64,000 nucleotides of DNA from Salinisphaera sp. (GTDB lineage: Bacteria; Pseudomonadota; Gammaproteobacteria; Nevskiales; Salinisphaeraceae), in contig NZ_PBYA01000053.1 in NCBI RefSeq assembly GCF_002729955.1, forward strand, positions 1-64,000, in the 5' to 3' direction. Made by a program: the position numbers and the translations under genes. The notes under the pieces are model-generated. The model saw only the letters and a list, made by a program, of their open reading frames with translations. It searched no databases and was not told where the DNA came from. Shown piece after piece: positions 52,570 to 61,509 of this stretch. Position 1 is the first letter of the stretch, and each line of letters begins with the position of its first letter.

Positions 52570-53829
52570 TCAACCTCGACATTGCCAGGACAAGGTACTC
52601 AAGAGCTGGCCGAGCGCGAGCAGATGGCCACCGAGAATGGCCTTGCCGGTCACCAGCAGCGATACGGCGATATCGCGATCCGGATCGGCCCAGCCGAGTA
52701 TGTTCATGAACCCCAGGTGGCCGTAGGCGCTACCCGTCATCGGCCCGTACAGGCCGAACGGGTTGACGCCCAGCATCAGCCCCTCGCTGTAACGCATGGG
52801 AATCTTGAGCGTGTGGTCATAGCGCAGGCGCACCGCGGGCTTGACCGCGCGTCGGATCGTGGCCTGCTGCATGACCTGACGGCCTTCATAGCGGCCGCCG
52901 TCCAGCAGCATCTGATAGAAGCGCGACAATTCTTCCGCCGTCGAATAGAGGTTGCCGGCGGGAACCACGGCATCCATGAAGTAATCGCGATTGGAAATAT
53001 CGACCACTTCCGAGAAATCGGCCGACAGCGCCTGTTTGGCAAGCATGGAAATCGGAAACCGCACCGGCTGACCGGCGACATAGTTTCTTGCCACCCGCGG
53101 GCGCGAACGGCCATCCAGCCCGTAGGTGAAATAGCGCATGCCCAGGGGCTGGCGAAAACGCGTATCCAGATAGTCGGTGAAGGACATACCGGTTACACGC
53201 CGAATGATCTCGGCCAGAATGAAGCCGCCGGTTATCGCGTGATAGGCCAGGCGCTTGCCGCCGTTTTCCGCCGGCGCGGCGCAAATCAGTTCGATACAGC
53301 GCTCCCAGTCGAGCAAGGTCTCCGGGCCATCGGCCGGGTCCACGTCGAACATGGGGAATCCGCCCTGATGCGAAAGCACCTGGGCGATGGTCGTACGGTC
53401 CTTGCCGCCGCCGGTGAACTCGGGCAGGTAATACGACACCCGATTGTCCAGATCGACACCGCCCTCTTCGGCAAGCTTGTGCATCAGCATGGCGGTGACC
53501 GCCTTGCTGGCCGAGAACAGACAGATCGGGGTATCGGGCTCGGCCAGACGCGCGTGCGGCCCGCGGCTTTCGCCGGGGCCGCCGCCTTGTGCATAGCCAA
53601 TGGATCGATTCAGCACGATCCGCCCGCGCCGACGAAGACAGAAAGTCACCGCCGGAAAAGCGCCCGTCCGGTAGAGCGCTTCCACGCTCGACCAGATGGA
53701 ATCGACCGCGCCTGCCGTCAGCCCGACACGCTGGGGCGCGACTTCGGCGGCGGCATCCACACCCGTGATCCGGGCAAGACTGCCGTCGCCGACGTCGACC
53801 AGCCGGGCGCCGAGCAAGCTCCGCGTCAT
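52570..53829 (-). CDS. Serine hydrolase of the beta-lactamase/family VIII esterase group
   Basis: This 419-aa protein has the catalytic SxxK motif as SASK (Ser106, Lys109), with a Tyr in LAYHAITGGFILAEII serving as the second catalytic residue. The third element expected near the C terminus is probably within the SAYGHLGF region. Such proteins are related to class C beta-lactamases but usually act as esterases (EstB) or on acyl thioesters. It has no signal peptide, so a resistance role is unlikely. ATGA overlap with fadE places it in the same operon. Confidence 0.82.
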   Translation of the reverse strand: MTRSLLGARLVDVGDGSLARITGVDAAAEVAPQRVGLTAGAVDSIWSSVEALYRTGAFPAVTFCLRRRGRIVLNRSIGYAQGGGPGESRGPHARLAEPDTPICLFSASKAVTAMLMHKLAEEGGVDLDNRVSYYLPEFTGGGKDRTTIAQVLSHQGGFPMFDVDPADGPETLLDWERCIELICAAPAENGGKRLAYHAITGGFILAEIIRRVTGMSFTDYLDTRFRQPLGMRYFTYGLDGRSRPRVARNYVAGQPVRFPISMLAKQALSADFSEVVDISNRDYFMDAVVPAGNLYSTAEELSRFYQMLLDGGRYEGRQVMQQATIRRAVKPAVRLRYDHTLKIPMRYSEGLMLGVNPFGLYGPMTGSAYGHLGFMNILGWADPDRDIAVSLLVTGKAILGGHLLALGQLLSTLSWQCRG

Positions 53830-56324
53830 GAGGCGATACGCAAATCCGCCGGCCGGCCCTCTTCACGGCGCGCCTTTTCAGACAGCGGGTTTGCCAGGTA
53901 TTCCTTGCTGAAGTCGTCGGTCAGCAGCACGTCGTAGCGCAGGCGATCGTATTCGCGAATCTGCTCGGCCTGATCGGCCGACAGCAGCTGCTTGGACACC
54001 GCGCTTTCGAGCTGCTGCTCGACGGTTTCGCCTTCGATCTCGCCGTGCTTCACGCCGCGCAGGAAATCGCTGTAGAAGCTGTCGACTTCATGGAGTTTCT
54101 CGAAGGCGTTCATCAGACGACCCGTCGGATCATTCTCGTCACGACCGATGTAGAGGTCATAGCTCATGCGCTTACCGAACGGCGTATCCAGCTTCATGTT
54201 GAGCATCATGTCGCAAACCGCGGCATTCATCGAGTCGGTCGGGCCGGAGAAACGACGACCGCTGGGCAATGCGACGAGCTTGAGCACCGGACGCGCGCCC
54301 TTGATCGGGTAGTTGCGCACGAACTCGTGGAACGCGTTCTCGATCTCGTGCAGGTGGTATTCCATCGCCCAGGTGGCATGCACCTTGTCTTCTTCGGTGC
54401 CGCCGTTGACCTCGTAGCCCTTGAGCGTGGCCGAAGCCATGTAGAGATGGCTGAGCACATCACCCAGACGCGCCGAGGTCGATTCCTTGAGCTTCAGGGC
54501 GCCGCCGAGCGTGCCCATGGACAGATCGGCGCAGAAGGCCAGCGCGGCCGAGAAACGCTCGAGATGACGGTAGTAACCGCTCATGGCGTTGTCGACCGGC
54601 GCCTTGGCCAGACGCGCGCCGGTGATGCCGAGGGTGAATGCACGCACGGCCCGGTTCACGGAATAGCCGATATGCGAGAACAGCAGGCGATCGAACTCCT
54701 GCAGCCCGGCGTTGAAGTCCGGGTTGTGGGCCGCTTCCATCTCGCTATAGACATAGGGATGGCAGCGAATCGCGCCCTGGCCGAAGACCATCAGGCTGCG
54801 CGTCATGATGTTCGCGCCCTCGACGGTGATGGCCACCGGCAGTGCCTGGTAGGCCGCTGCCAGATAGTTGCGCGGACCCATGATGATGCCGCGACCGGAA
54901 TGGATATCCATCGAGTGGGTAATGACCGTACGCATCATCTCGGTGGAGTGATACTTGATCATCGCCGTGACCACGCTCGGCGTGCAGTGATCCACGCCCG
55001 ACGCGGTGAGGTTACGCACGTTCTCCAGGATGTAGGCATAGCCGCCGATCACGCCCAGACCTTCACGCACACCTTCGAAGTTGCCGATCTCGGTGCCGAA
55101 CTGGCGACGGATACGCGAGTAGGCGGCGGTGATGCCGTACATGCCCTTGCCGGTGGCCGTGGATAGCGCCGGCAGCGAAATACCGCGGCCAGCCGACAGG
55201 CATTCGACCAGCATGCGCCAGCCCTTGCCGGCCTTGTCCGGCCCGCCGATGATCGAATCGATCGGCACGAATACGTCTTCGCCCTGAATCGGGCCGTTCA
55301 TGAACGTCGCACCCGGGAAGTGGCGACGACCGATCTTCACACCGGGCGTATCGGTGGCCAACAGCGCACAGGTAATGCCGTAATCGACCGTGTCGGGATC
55401 ACCCAGCAGGCCGTCCGGATCCTTGAGCTTGAAGGCCAGACCCATCATGGTGGCGACCGGCGCGAGGGTGATGTAGCGCTTGTTGAAGCTCAGCGAAAGC
55501 CCCAGCACTTCCTCGCCGTCGACGGTGCGCTTACACACGATGCCGGTATCGGGCATCTTGGTCGCGTCCGAACCCACTTCCACGCCGGTCAGCGCGAAGC
55601 AGGGAAGTTCCTTGCCCGAGGCAAGACCCGGCAGCCATTTTTCCTGCTGTTCCTTGGTCCCGTAATGGGTAAGCAGCTCACCCGGGCCGAGCGAGTTCGG
55701 CACCATCACGGTCACCGCCGCGGTCAGCGAGCGGGTCGCGATCTTGGCCACCACACAGGACTGGCCATAGGCCGAGAAGCCCAGGCCGCCATGCTTCTTG
55801 GGAATGAGCATGGCGAAGAAGCCGTTGTTGCGGATGAAGTCCCAGACGTCCTCGGGCAGATCCTTGAGTTCGAAGTTGACCTGCCAGTCGTCGATCATGG
55901 CGCACAGCTGTTCGGTCTCGTTGTCGAGAAACGACTGCTCTTCGGCCGTGAGCTTGGTCAGCTCGAAATCGTGCAGCTGCTTCCAGTCCGGACGGCCGCG
56001 AAACATCTCGGCTTCCCACCAGACGTCGCCGGCTTCGAGGGCTTCCTTTTCGGTGGGCCCCATTTCCGGAAGGATCTTGCGGAATACGCCGTACAGGCGC
56101 TTGGTCATCAGCGCGCGGCGCAGCGGCACCGTATTGAAGATGGCCAGCGGCACGCCAATCACCACGGCGGCCACGGCAACACCGATCGGGCCGAGCACAC
56201 CGACTGCCCATAGCGCAGCGACTGCGCCCACCGTCACTGCGGTGAATACAGCAAGCGACACGCCACGGTAGAGCAATGTCCAATACAGGCCGACCAGTAC
56301 TAATGCGACAATGAGTGCTGTCAT
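53826..56324 (-). CDS. fadE: Acyl-CoA dehydrogenase FadE (membrane-anchored, long form)
   Basis: This 832-aa protein resembles E. coli FadE (814 aa). The N-terminal part has two hydrophobic helices (ALIVALVLVGLYWTLLYRGV and AALWAVGVLGPIGVAVAAVV). The acyl-CoA dehydrogenase domain follows, with the FAD- and substrate-binding CFALTGVEVGSDATKMPD and later RRQFGTEIGNFEGV. It carries out the first oxidation step of beta-oxidation. I chose the ATG at 56324 because GGAAG lies 8 bases upstream. An ATG five codons earlier (56339) has no ribosome site but is possible. It is divergent from a TetR gene. Confidence 0.95.
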   Translation of the reverse strand: MTALIVALVLVGLYWTLLYRGVSLAVFTAVTVGAVAALWAVGVLGPIGVAVAAVVIGVPLAIFNTVPLRRALMTKRLYGVFRKILPEMGPTEKEALEAGDVWWEAEMFRGRPDWKQLHDFELTKLTAEEQSFLDNETEQLCAMIDDWQVNFELKDLPEDVWDFIRNNGFFAMLIPKKHGGLGFSAYGQSCVVAKIATRSLTAAVTVMVPNSLGPGELLTHYGTKEQQEKWLPGLASGKELPCFALTGVEVGSDATKMPDTGIVCKRTVDGEEVLGLSLSFNKRYITLAPVATMMGLAFKLKDPDGLLGDPDTVDYGITCALLATDTPGVKIGRRHFPGATFMNGPIQGEDVFVPIDSIIGGPDKAGKGWRMLVECLSAGRGISLPALSTATGKGMYGITAAYSRIRRQFGTEIGNFEGVREGLGVIGGYAYILENVRNLTASGVDHCTPSVVTAMIKYHSTEMMRTVITHSMDIHSGRGIIMGPRNYLAAAYQALPVAITVEGANIMTRSLMVFGQGAIRCHPYVYSEMEAAHNPDFNAGLQEFDRLLFSHIGYSVNRAVRAFTLGITGARLAKAPVDNAMSGYYRHLERFSAALAFCADLSMGTLGGALKLKESTSARLGDVLSHLYMASATLKGYEVNGGTEEDKVHATWAMEYHLHEIENAFHEFVRNYPIKGARPVLKLVALPSGRRFSGPTDSMNAAVCDMMLNMKLDTPFGKRMSYDLYIGRDENDPTGRLMNAFEKLHEVDSFYSDFLRGVKHGEIEGETVEQQLESAVSKQLLSADQAEQIREYDRLRYDVLLTDDFSKEYLANPLSEKARREEGRPADLRIAS

Positions 56325-56425
56325 GACTATGGCTTCCATCTTGAACGGGTTGTCATCACCACATATGCCCCTATCTCACTCGGGCAACTCAGCGAATCCC
56401 GTTTTCGAAAAAGAATTGTTTTCAG

Positions 56426-56453
56426 ATCATAGCAAGACGACTCGGCTCGTCAA
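56426..56453 (-). promoter_or_regulatory. fadE operon promoter with operator in the spacer
   Basis: On the minus strand TTGACG-N16-TATGAT, with TGC before the -10 (extended -10), is a strong sigma-70-type promoter. The palindrome GACGA-N6-TCGTC (56436-56451) lies wholly between and over these boxes, so a bound dimer, such as the adjacent TetR protein, would block RNA polymerase. Confidence 0.65.
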
Positions 56454-56467
56454 GCAGGCTCAAGCAC

Positions 56468-57187
56468 GTGAAAGAAACAGAACCCAAATCCTCCAGTCGT
56501 AAACCGCGCCGGCGCGTTTATCGCGGACTCAGCGCAGAACAGCTCAGAACTCAGCGCTATCAGCGACTTATAGCCGCCGGAACCGATTTGTTCGGAGAAC
56601 GCGGCTATGCAGCCACGCCGATCGAGGCGGTGTGTTCGCATGCCAAGGTATCCACACGGCATTTCTACGAACAGTTCGAAGGCCGCGAGTCGATCCTGCA
56701 TGCAGTGCACGCGGAGTTGGTGCAGCGAATGGACCAGATCGTGCGCGCATCCCTGAGTGAGACAGGCACGCCCTTGACCCAGCGGGTGGCCGATACCATC
56801 GAAGCAGCGGTGTATTTCCTGCTCGATGACCCGCGTCGTGGCCGTATTATCTGTATCGAGGCCGTGGGCGTATCCGAGGTGATGGAGAAAAAGCGCCGGG
56901 AAACCACGCACCAGCTGGCCGAGATCATCCGTCGCTATGCCGAACTGATGGCAGAAAACGGGGTCATTCCGGCACGCGACTACCACCTTCCCTCGGTGGC
57001 GCTGGTGGGCATGTTCAATGAGCTGATCGCCGAATGGCTGACCGAGAACACCGGCCTGAGCGCGGCCGAGATGGCGCGCGAGGCCAAGATTCTGTTCCGG
57101 GCGATGATCTTCGGCGCCCAGCATTACGAAGCCACGCAATCCGGCGACGACGATTTCGATACCGCCGCCACCGGCGCCGCGGGCTGA
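56468..57187 (+). CDS. TetR-family transcriptional regulator (GTG start)
   Basis: This 239-aa protein has an N-terminal TetR helix-turn-helix at about residues 36-80: LIAAGTDLFGERGYAATPIE then VSTRHFYEQFEGRESIL. A basic 20-residue tail precedes it. The C-terminal helical domain would bind a ligand, probably an acyl-CoA or fatty acid given the neighbours. GTG start. It is divergent from fadE, and the intergenic palindrome lies in the fadE promoter. Self-control is possible because its own start is 17 bases from the palindrome. Confidence 0.88.
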   Translation: MKETEPKSSSRKPRRRVYRGLSAEQLRTQRYQRLIAAGTDLFGERGYAATPIEAVCSHAKVSTRHFYEQFEGRESILHAVHAELVQRMDQIVRASLSETGTPLTQRVADTIEAAVYFLLDDPRRGRIICIEAVGVSEVMEKKRRETTHQLAEIIRRYAELMAENGVIPARDYHLPSVALVGMFNELIAEWLTENTGLSAAEMAREAKILFRAMIFGAQHYEATQSGDDDFDTAATGAAG

Positions 57188-57277
57188 CGCGCCGCCCGCA
57201 GCGGCTACGACGGCGCGCAGTCGCTCGCCCAACTGGCAGCGAGGCGCAGCAGCGGCTGCTGCGGATCGCTACCGGCC

Positions 57278-57316
57278 GCCGGCGTTGTCTCGCCACGCTG
57301 TGCGGACAACGCCGGC
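57278..57316. terminator. Stem-loop between convergent tetR and acyl-CoA synthetase
   Basis: GCCGGCGTTGTC (57278-57289) and GACAACGCCGGC (57305-57316) form a perfect 12-bp stem with a 15-base loop. No T-run follows on either strand, so it might protect mRNA ends or pause polymerase between the convergent genes rather than act as a classic terminator. Confidence 0.45.
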
Positions 57317-57334
57317 CGACCGGGCCGGCCGCGG

Positions 57335-59167
57335 CTAAAGGTTGATGTCGCCGTCGTCCAGCGCCTCGCGGGTGGCGTCGTCGATCGGCTCGTAGCGATC
57401 GGCGCCGCCCTTGAGCATATAGACCGGTTCGTCGCCCTCGGGGCTGTAGGCCTGCTTCTTGAGATCGACCTTGCGGTATTTCATGGTGCCGGTAACTTCC
57501 TGCTCCGGGCGCAGGCGGATGAACACCGGCACGGCGTAGTCGGGTAGCTCATCGCGCAGATGGCTTACCAGCGCGCCCCAGTCGATATCCTCCAGATCGC
57601 GTACCGGCGTGATCGCGGCCATGCCGGCCCGGCCATCGCTGTGCGGCACTTCCACGCCATAGACCACCGATTCCTCGATCTGGCTGAAGGCGTTGAGCGC
57701 ATTCTCGACCTGGGTGGTGGCCACGTTTTCGCCCTTCCAGCGGAAGGTATCGCCCAGGCGATCGACGAAGGCGATATGCCGCATGCCCTGCCGGCGCACG
57801 AGATCGCCGGTATTGAAGTAGCAGTCGTCCTTCTTGAACACGCCGCGGAATAGCTTCTTCTCGCTGGCTTCGGGGTCGGTATAACCCTCGAAGGGCGCGA
57901 AATCGGTCACCTTGTTGAGCAGCAGCCCGGTTTCGCCCTTCTTGACCTCTTTCATGCGGCCGTTGTCGTCGGTGACCGGCTCCTCGGTTTCCGGGTCGTA
58001 TTCCACCACGGCGAACGGCAGCGGGCAGAAGCCGGCCGTGCGATCCATGTTGAAGCCGTTTACGAAGATCAGGTTGCCCTCGCTGGCACCGTAGAATTCG
58101 CAGACCCGGTCGATACCGAAACGGGACTTGAACTCGTCCCAGATGTCCGGCCGCAGGCCGTTGCCGATTACGGCCCGAATGGAATGGTTGCGGTCGTTTT
58201 CATGCGGGTCGGCCTGCAGCAGATAGCGACACAGCTCGCCGATGTAGCAGAACACCGTCGCTTTGTGGTGACGCACATCCGGCCAGAAACCGCTCACGCT
58301 GAACTTCTTCGCGAGCGCGAAGGTCGCGCCGGCGCACAACACCGACGACCACGACACCGTCAGGGCGTTGTTGTGATAGAGCGGCAACGGGCAGTAGAAG
58401 CGGTCTTCCGGGGTCAGACGCAGGCCGGCCATGCCAAGGCCCGCGCCGCCGCGCAGCCAGCGTACGTGGCTCATGCGCGATGCCTTGGGCATGCCGGTGG
58501 TGCCCGAGGTGAAGATATAGAAGCAGGTGTCCTTGGAGGAAACCTCGGCGGCGTCGTCGAGATTGCCGGTCGGCTGGTTCGCCGCCTCGGCCACGAAATC
58601 GGTCCAGCCCTCGGGCGGCGGCGCGGTCGCCGCGCGGCTGTTGCTGGACACCAGCCACAGCGGGTTGAGTTCGGCGATACCGGACTCGTCCCGAATCTCC
58701 TCGAAGGCATCGAAAAGCTCGTCGCCCACGAGCATGGCTTTCGGCTTGACCGTGCTCAGGCTATGGGCGAGCACATCGCCGCGCTGCTTGGTATTGCACA
58801 TGGCGGCAGCCGCACCGAGCTTGGCCAATGCGGCCACGATGAACAGCGTTTCCGGTCGGTTGTCCAGCAGCACGCCCACCACGTCGCCTTTTTCTATGCC
58901 GCCCGCCTTGAGCGTGCGCGCATAGCGGTTCGCGTTGGCGTTGAGCTGGGCATAGGTATAACGCTCGTTCTCGAAGGTGATCGCGTCATGCTGCGGGCTT
59001 CGTCCGGCATGGCCTTCAATCAGCGTCGCAATCGTGATGTTGTCGCGGAACCTGGACTTGAGCAGGATGCCCGCGCCCATGAGCAGCCGGTCGACCCCGC
59101 TGAGTTTGTCGGCGGTGGGTTTCAACACATCCCAGACACTCAGCGTGTCGCGCTCGGATTCACTCAT
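57335..59167 (-). CDS. Long/very-long-chain acyl-CoA synthetase (FATP type)
   Basis: This 610-aa AMP-forming ligase has the phosphate-binding motif YIFTSGTTGMPKA near residue 215, CEFYGASEGN in the middle, and YFNTGDLVRRQGMRHIAFVD plus GDTFRWKGENVATTQVEN near the C terminus. The motif arrangement is that of the fatty-acid transport protein/very-long-chain synthetase branch, not E. coli FadD. It activates fatty acids with ATP and CoA for the neighbouring beta-oxidation genes. A palindrome (59191-59208) lies upstream. Confidence 0.9.
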   Translation of the reverse strand: MSESERDTLSVWDVLKPTADKLSGVDRLLMGAGILLKSRFRDNITIATLIEGHAGRSPQHDAITFENERYTYAQLNANANRYARTLKAGGIEKGDVVGVLLDNRPETLFIVAALAKLGAAAAMCNTKQRGDVLAHSLSTVKPKAMLVGDELFDAFEEIRDESGIAELNPLWLVSSNSRAATAPPPEGWTDFVAEAANQPTGNLDDAAEVSSKDTCFYIFTSGTTGMPKASRMSHVRWLRGGAGLGMAGLRLTPEDRFYCPLPLYHNNALTVSWSSVLCAGATFALAKKFSVSGFWPDVRHHKATVFCYIGELCRYLLQADPHENDRNHSIRAVIGNGLRPDIWDEFKSRFGIDRVCEFYGASEGNLIFVNGFNMDRTAGFCPLPFAVVEYDPETEEPVTDDNGRMKEVKKGETGLLLNKVTDFAPFEGYTDPEASEKKLFRGVFKKDDCYFNTGDLVRRQGMRHIAFVDRLGDTFRWKGENVATTQVENALNAFSQIEESVVYGVEVPHSDGRAGMAAITPVRDLEDIDWGALVSHLRDELPDYAVPVFIRLRPEQEVTGTMKYRKVDLKKQAYSPEGDEPVYMLKGGADRYEPIDDATREALDDGDINL

Positions 59168-59190
59168 CGACCGGTCTCCTCGTGGGTCAG

Positions 59191-59208
59191 GTTTCTGTAT
59201 GTAGAAAC
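59191..59208 (-). promoter_or_regulatory. Palindrome upstream of the acyl-CoA synthetase
   Basis: GTTTCT-N6-AGAAAC has perfect 6-bp arms, 23 bases before the ATG. The surrounding AT-rich stretch (TATATT-like at about 59209-59216) could be a -10 region, so a bound repressor would block transcription. It differs from the fadE palindrome. Confidence 0.4.
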
Positions 59209-59268
59209 GATATATTTTCGGCTTTATCAGCTTAACAGCACGACGCGCGCTCGGGCAGAGCCCACGCC

Positions 59269-60012
59269 CTAGCCACCGCCGGGCAACGGGCGTGCAGAGG
59301 CCGAATCCAGCGGCCGGCAGTCCTGCCAGAGGGCCTTGCCATAGTCGCTCAGGTGCACGCTAAAGCGTTGAAGCCGGGGATAAAGCCGCATGTCGCGGCG
59401 GACACGATCCATGGTGTTTCGCAGCTGGGTATCGGCCATCAGCAATTCGTACTGATCGGCCAGGCGATCGTCTTCGGGCCCCGCCTCGAACACGCCCAGA
59501 GCCAGCAGCTCGCTCATGTACTGCGGTACGTAGTCGCGCAACAGCACGCCCGCATCACGCCCCAGCGAGCTGGCGTTGGACAGCACCACCACGCTCACCG
59601 GCCCGGCCGGCAGACGGCCCGCGGCGATATGACACAGCGGCGCGATTTCGCGATCGGCCAACAGCGCCAGCATGGCCACCTGATCGGGTACGAGGCGTGC
59701 CAGGGTCTGGCGATACATCCATACCCGTGCCGCTTCCGGATCGACGCCGCGCGACTGTGCGATCAGCCGCGCCATCATCTCGCGCGGGGCCGGGCCTTCA
59801 ACGGCCGCAGCGCGCGTGCGCCCGCTATCGGGTGTGTCGTCCGACATGGAATCCAGACGCTGCTTGAGCTCGGCCATGGCCCAGGTTTCGGCATCCTGAA
59901 AACGACGAACCGCAGAACCGGCCACCGGCCATTCCTCGGCCGCACGCGCGGCCTGGCGCAAAAACTGGAACGCTCGCGGCGTTCGCACCGTCAGATTCTT
60001 CCTGCCCGCCAT
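59269..60012 (-). CDS. Hypothetical protein, cytoplasmic
   Basis: I do not recognise this 247-aa protein with certainty. It is helical. The central VPDQVAMLALLADREIAPLC segment and the conserved-looking LGVFEAGPEDDRLADQYELL recall DUF4393/Abi-alpha-like proteins, but that likeness is weak. No signal peptide or membrane helix is present. It lies after the DUF445 gene (53-base gap), in the same direction. Any role is unknown. Confidence 0.55.
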   Translation of the reverse strand: MAGRKNLTVRTPRAFQFLRQAARAAEEWPVAGSAVRRFQDAETWAMAELKQRLDSMSDDTPDSGRTRAAAVEGPAPREMMARLIAQSRGVDPEAARVWMYRQTLARLVPDQVAMLALLADREIAPLCHIAAGRLPAGPVSVVVLSNASSLGRDAGVLLRDYVPQYMSELLALGVFEAGPEDDRLADQYELLMADTQLRNTMDRVRRDMRLYPRLQRFSVHLSDYGKALWQDCRPLDSASARPLPGGG

Positions 60013-60065
60013 CGTCTATCTCCAAATCGAGTCGGCCGTGCACCGCACGGGCCCTGTACTCGGCC

Positions 60066-61334
60066 TCATCCCAGGCCGGTCACGCTGCCGAAGCGTTCCA
60101 TGAAAACGCTCGAGAAAAGCACGATCAACTGGAACCAGCCCACGGCCAGCCCCAGCGCCGCGCCCACCGCGATCAATATCCACTCGTCTTCCTCGAACGC
60201 CGGTCGCAGCATGCCCTCGAACTGGCGCGGCGTCAGGCTTTGCAAACGCGTGACCAGGGTCTCGCGTATGGCCATGGCGTCTTCGGCATAGCCGGTCATA
60301 TGCGATAGCGTCTGCGGCATGCGCGCCACGACTTCGGCCACCGCGTCGGCCTTGATCTGCTCGTATTCCTCGCTGCCCCACGTCCAGTTCACGAACGGCC
60401 GGGCCACGCTCGCACTGGAGTCGATCGCACGCTGTACCTCGGTCTGAACCAGCGCGAACAGTTTATCCGCATAGGGGCCGGTCAGAATCTCCTCGAGAAT
60501 ATTCGCCGGGGTGAGGATCTGGGTGGCCACGAGGTTGCCATAGTCCGCGGCGACTTCCTGCTGGCGCTTGAAGAACAGTCCCTGAATCTTGAAGCCGAGA
60601 ATACGAAAGCCGCGCTTGGGGTTGAAGATCATCTTCAACGCCAGCCAGTTGGTGGCCCAGCCCACGAGCAGCCCGAACAGCGGCAGCAGCCACCAGGCCT
60701 GGAAAAACACCCAGATGAGCATCTGGATCAGGCCGAAGGCAAAACCGAAATAGGCGCCGGAACGGCCGATGAAGATGAATTCGTTGCGCCCGGTTTCCAG
60801 AAAGATACGGTTGAGCAGGTTCTTTTCGCGCACCAGTACGCGCGTGATCATGCCCTTGAGATCGAACATGTAGCGCACATTGCTGCGCACTTCGTTCATC
60901 AGCTCACGAATGATCGTGGGCGCCTGGGCCCGTACGCGCCGCTTGACCTGGCTGCGCACCACCAGCGGCAGCGCCTCCCACAGCGTGGGATGGTGGCGAT
61001 ACATCACCGTATCGGTGATCTCGTCGGTCAGCTCGATCATCGGCGCTTCGAGTTCGTCTGCCACGCGAGCCGGGTCCAGCCGAGCGAAGATCTCGTCTTC
61101 GGTAATCAGCGATTCGGTGATGGTATCCACCGAAATGCCGGTCATCTTCGAGGCCTTGCGCGGCACGATGCCCTGCCAGCCGAGCCACGGCTTGAACGGC
61201 CCGATGAACTCCACGGGATAGAACATCATCTTGATCGCGACGACGTTGGTCACATAACCGACCACGGCGCTGATCACCGGCATGGAAATATATTTCCAGG
61301 TTTCGACACTCAGATAGAGAAAACTGCCGTCCAT
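60066..61334 (-). CDS. DUF445-family membrane protein
   Basis: This 422-aa protein has an N-terminal helix with the DUF445 hallmark VVGYVTNVVAIKMMFYPVEF. A second conserved segment, LVGWATNWLALKMIFNPKRG, repeats the TNxxAxKMxF pattern at about residues 225-245. A C-terminal membrane helix (IAVGAALGLAVGWFQLIVLF) ends the chain. The function is unknown; relatives are called YheB. An extended -10 promoter (TGC-TATGAT) lies about 115 bases upstream. Confidence 0.85.
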   Translation of the reverse strand: MDGSFLYLSVETWKYISMPVISAVVGYVTNVVAIKMMFYPVEFIGPFKPWLGWQGIVPRKASKMTGISVDTITESLITEDEIFARLDPARVADELEAPMIELTDEITDTVMYRHHPTLWEALPLVVRSQVKRRVRAQAPTIIRELMNEVRSNVRYMFDLKGMITRVLVREKNLLNRIFLETGRNEFIFIGRSGAYFGFAFGLIQMLIWVFFQAWWLLPLFGLLVGWATNWLALKMIFNPKRGFRILGFKIQGLFFKRQQEVAADYGNLVATQILTPANILEEILTGPYADKLFALVQTEVQRAIDSSASVARPFVNWTWGSEEYEQIKADAVAEVVARMPQTLSHMTGYAEDAMAIRETLVTRLQSLTPRQFEGMLRPAFEEDEWILIAVGAALGLAVGWFQLIVLFSSVFMERFGSVTGLG

Positions 61335-61449
61335 GCATCGGTGTGGCGCCTATCGCGGGACCGGCGCCATGCTCCTCGAACTTGTCGTCGTTATCATGAT
61401 CCGTTCAGCGCTGGCGGCGTATCGTCGCCGTTGTCATTGCGCGATGTCG

Positions 61450-61458
61450 ATCATAGCA
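61450..61458 (-). promoter_or_regulatory. Extended -10 promoter upstream of DUF445
   Basis: On the minus strand TGCTATGAT is the same extended -10 sequence used before fadE. The -35 is weak. It would give a leader of about 110 bases. Confidence 0.4.
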
Positions 61459-61509
61459 GCCGCACACCTTCGCACCGCCCGCTTCGACACACAAATACAA
61501 AGCGATCGG

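Noticed and set aside
52570-53829. Beta-lactamase resistance gene
   Set aside because: It has the SxxK motif but no signal peptide, and it lies in a lipid-degradation operon. Esterase is the better call.
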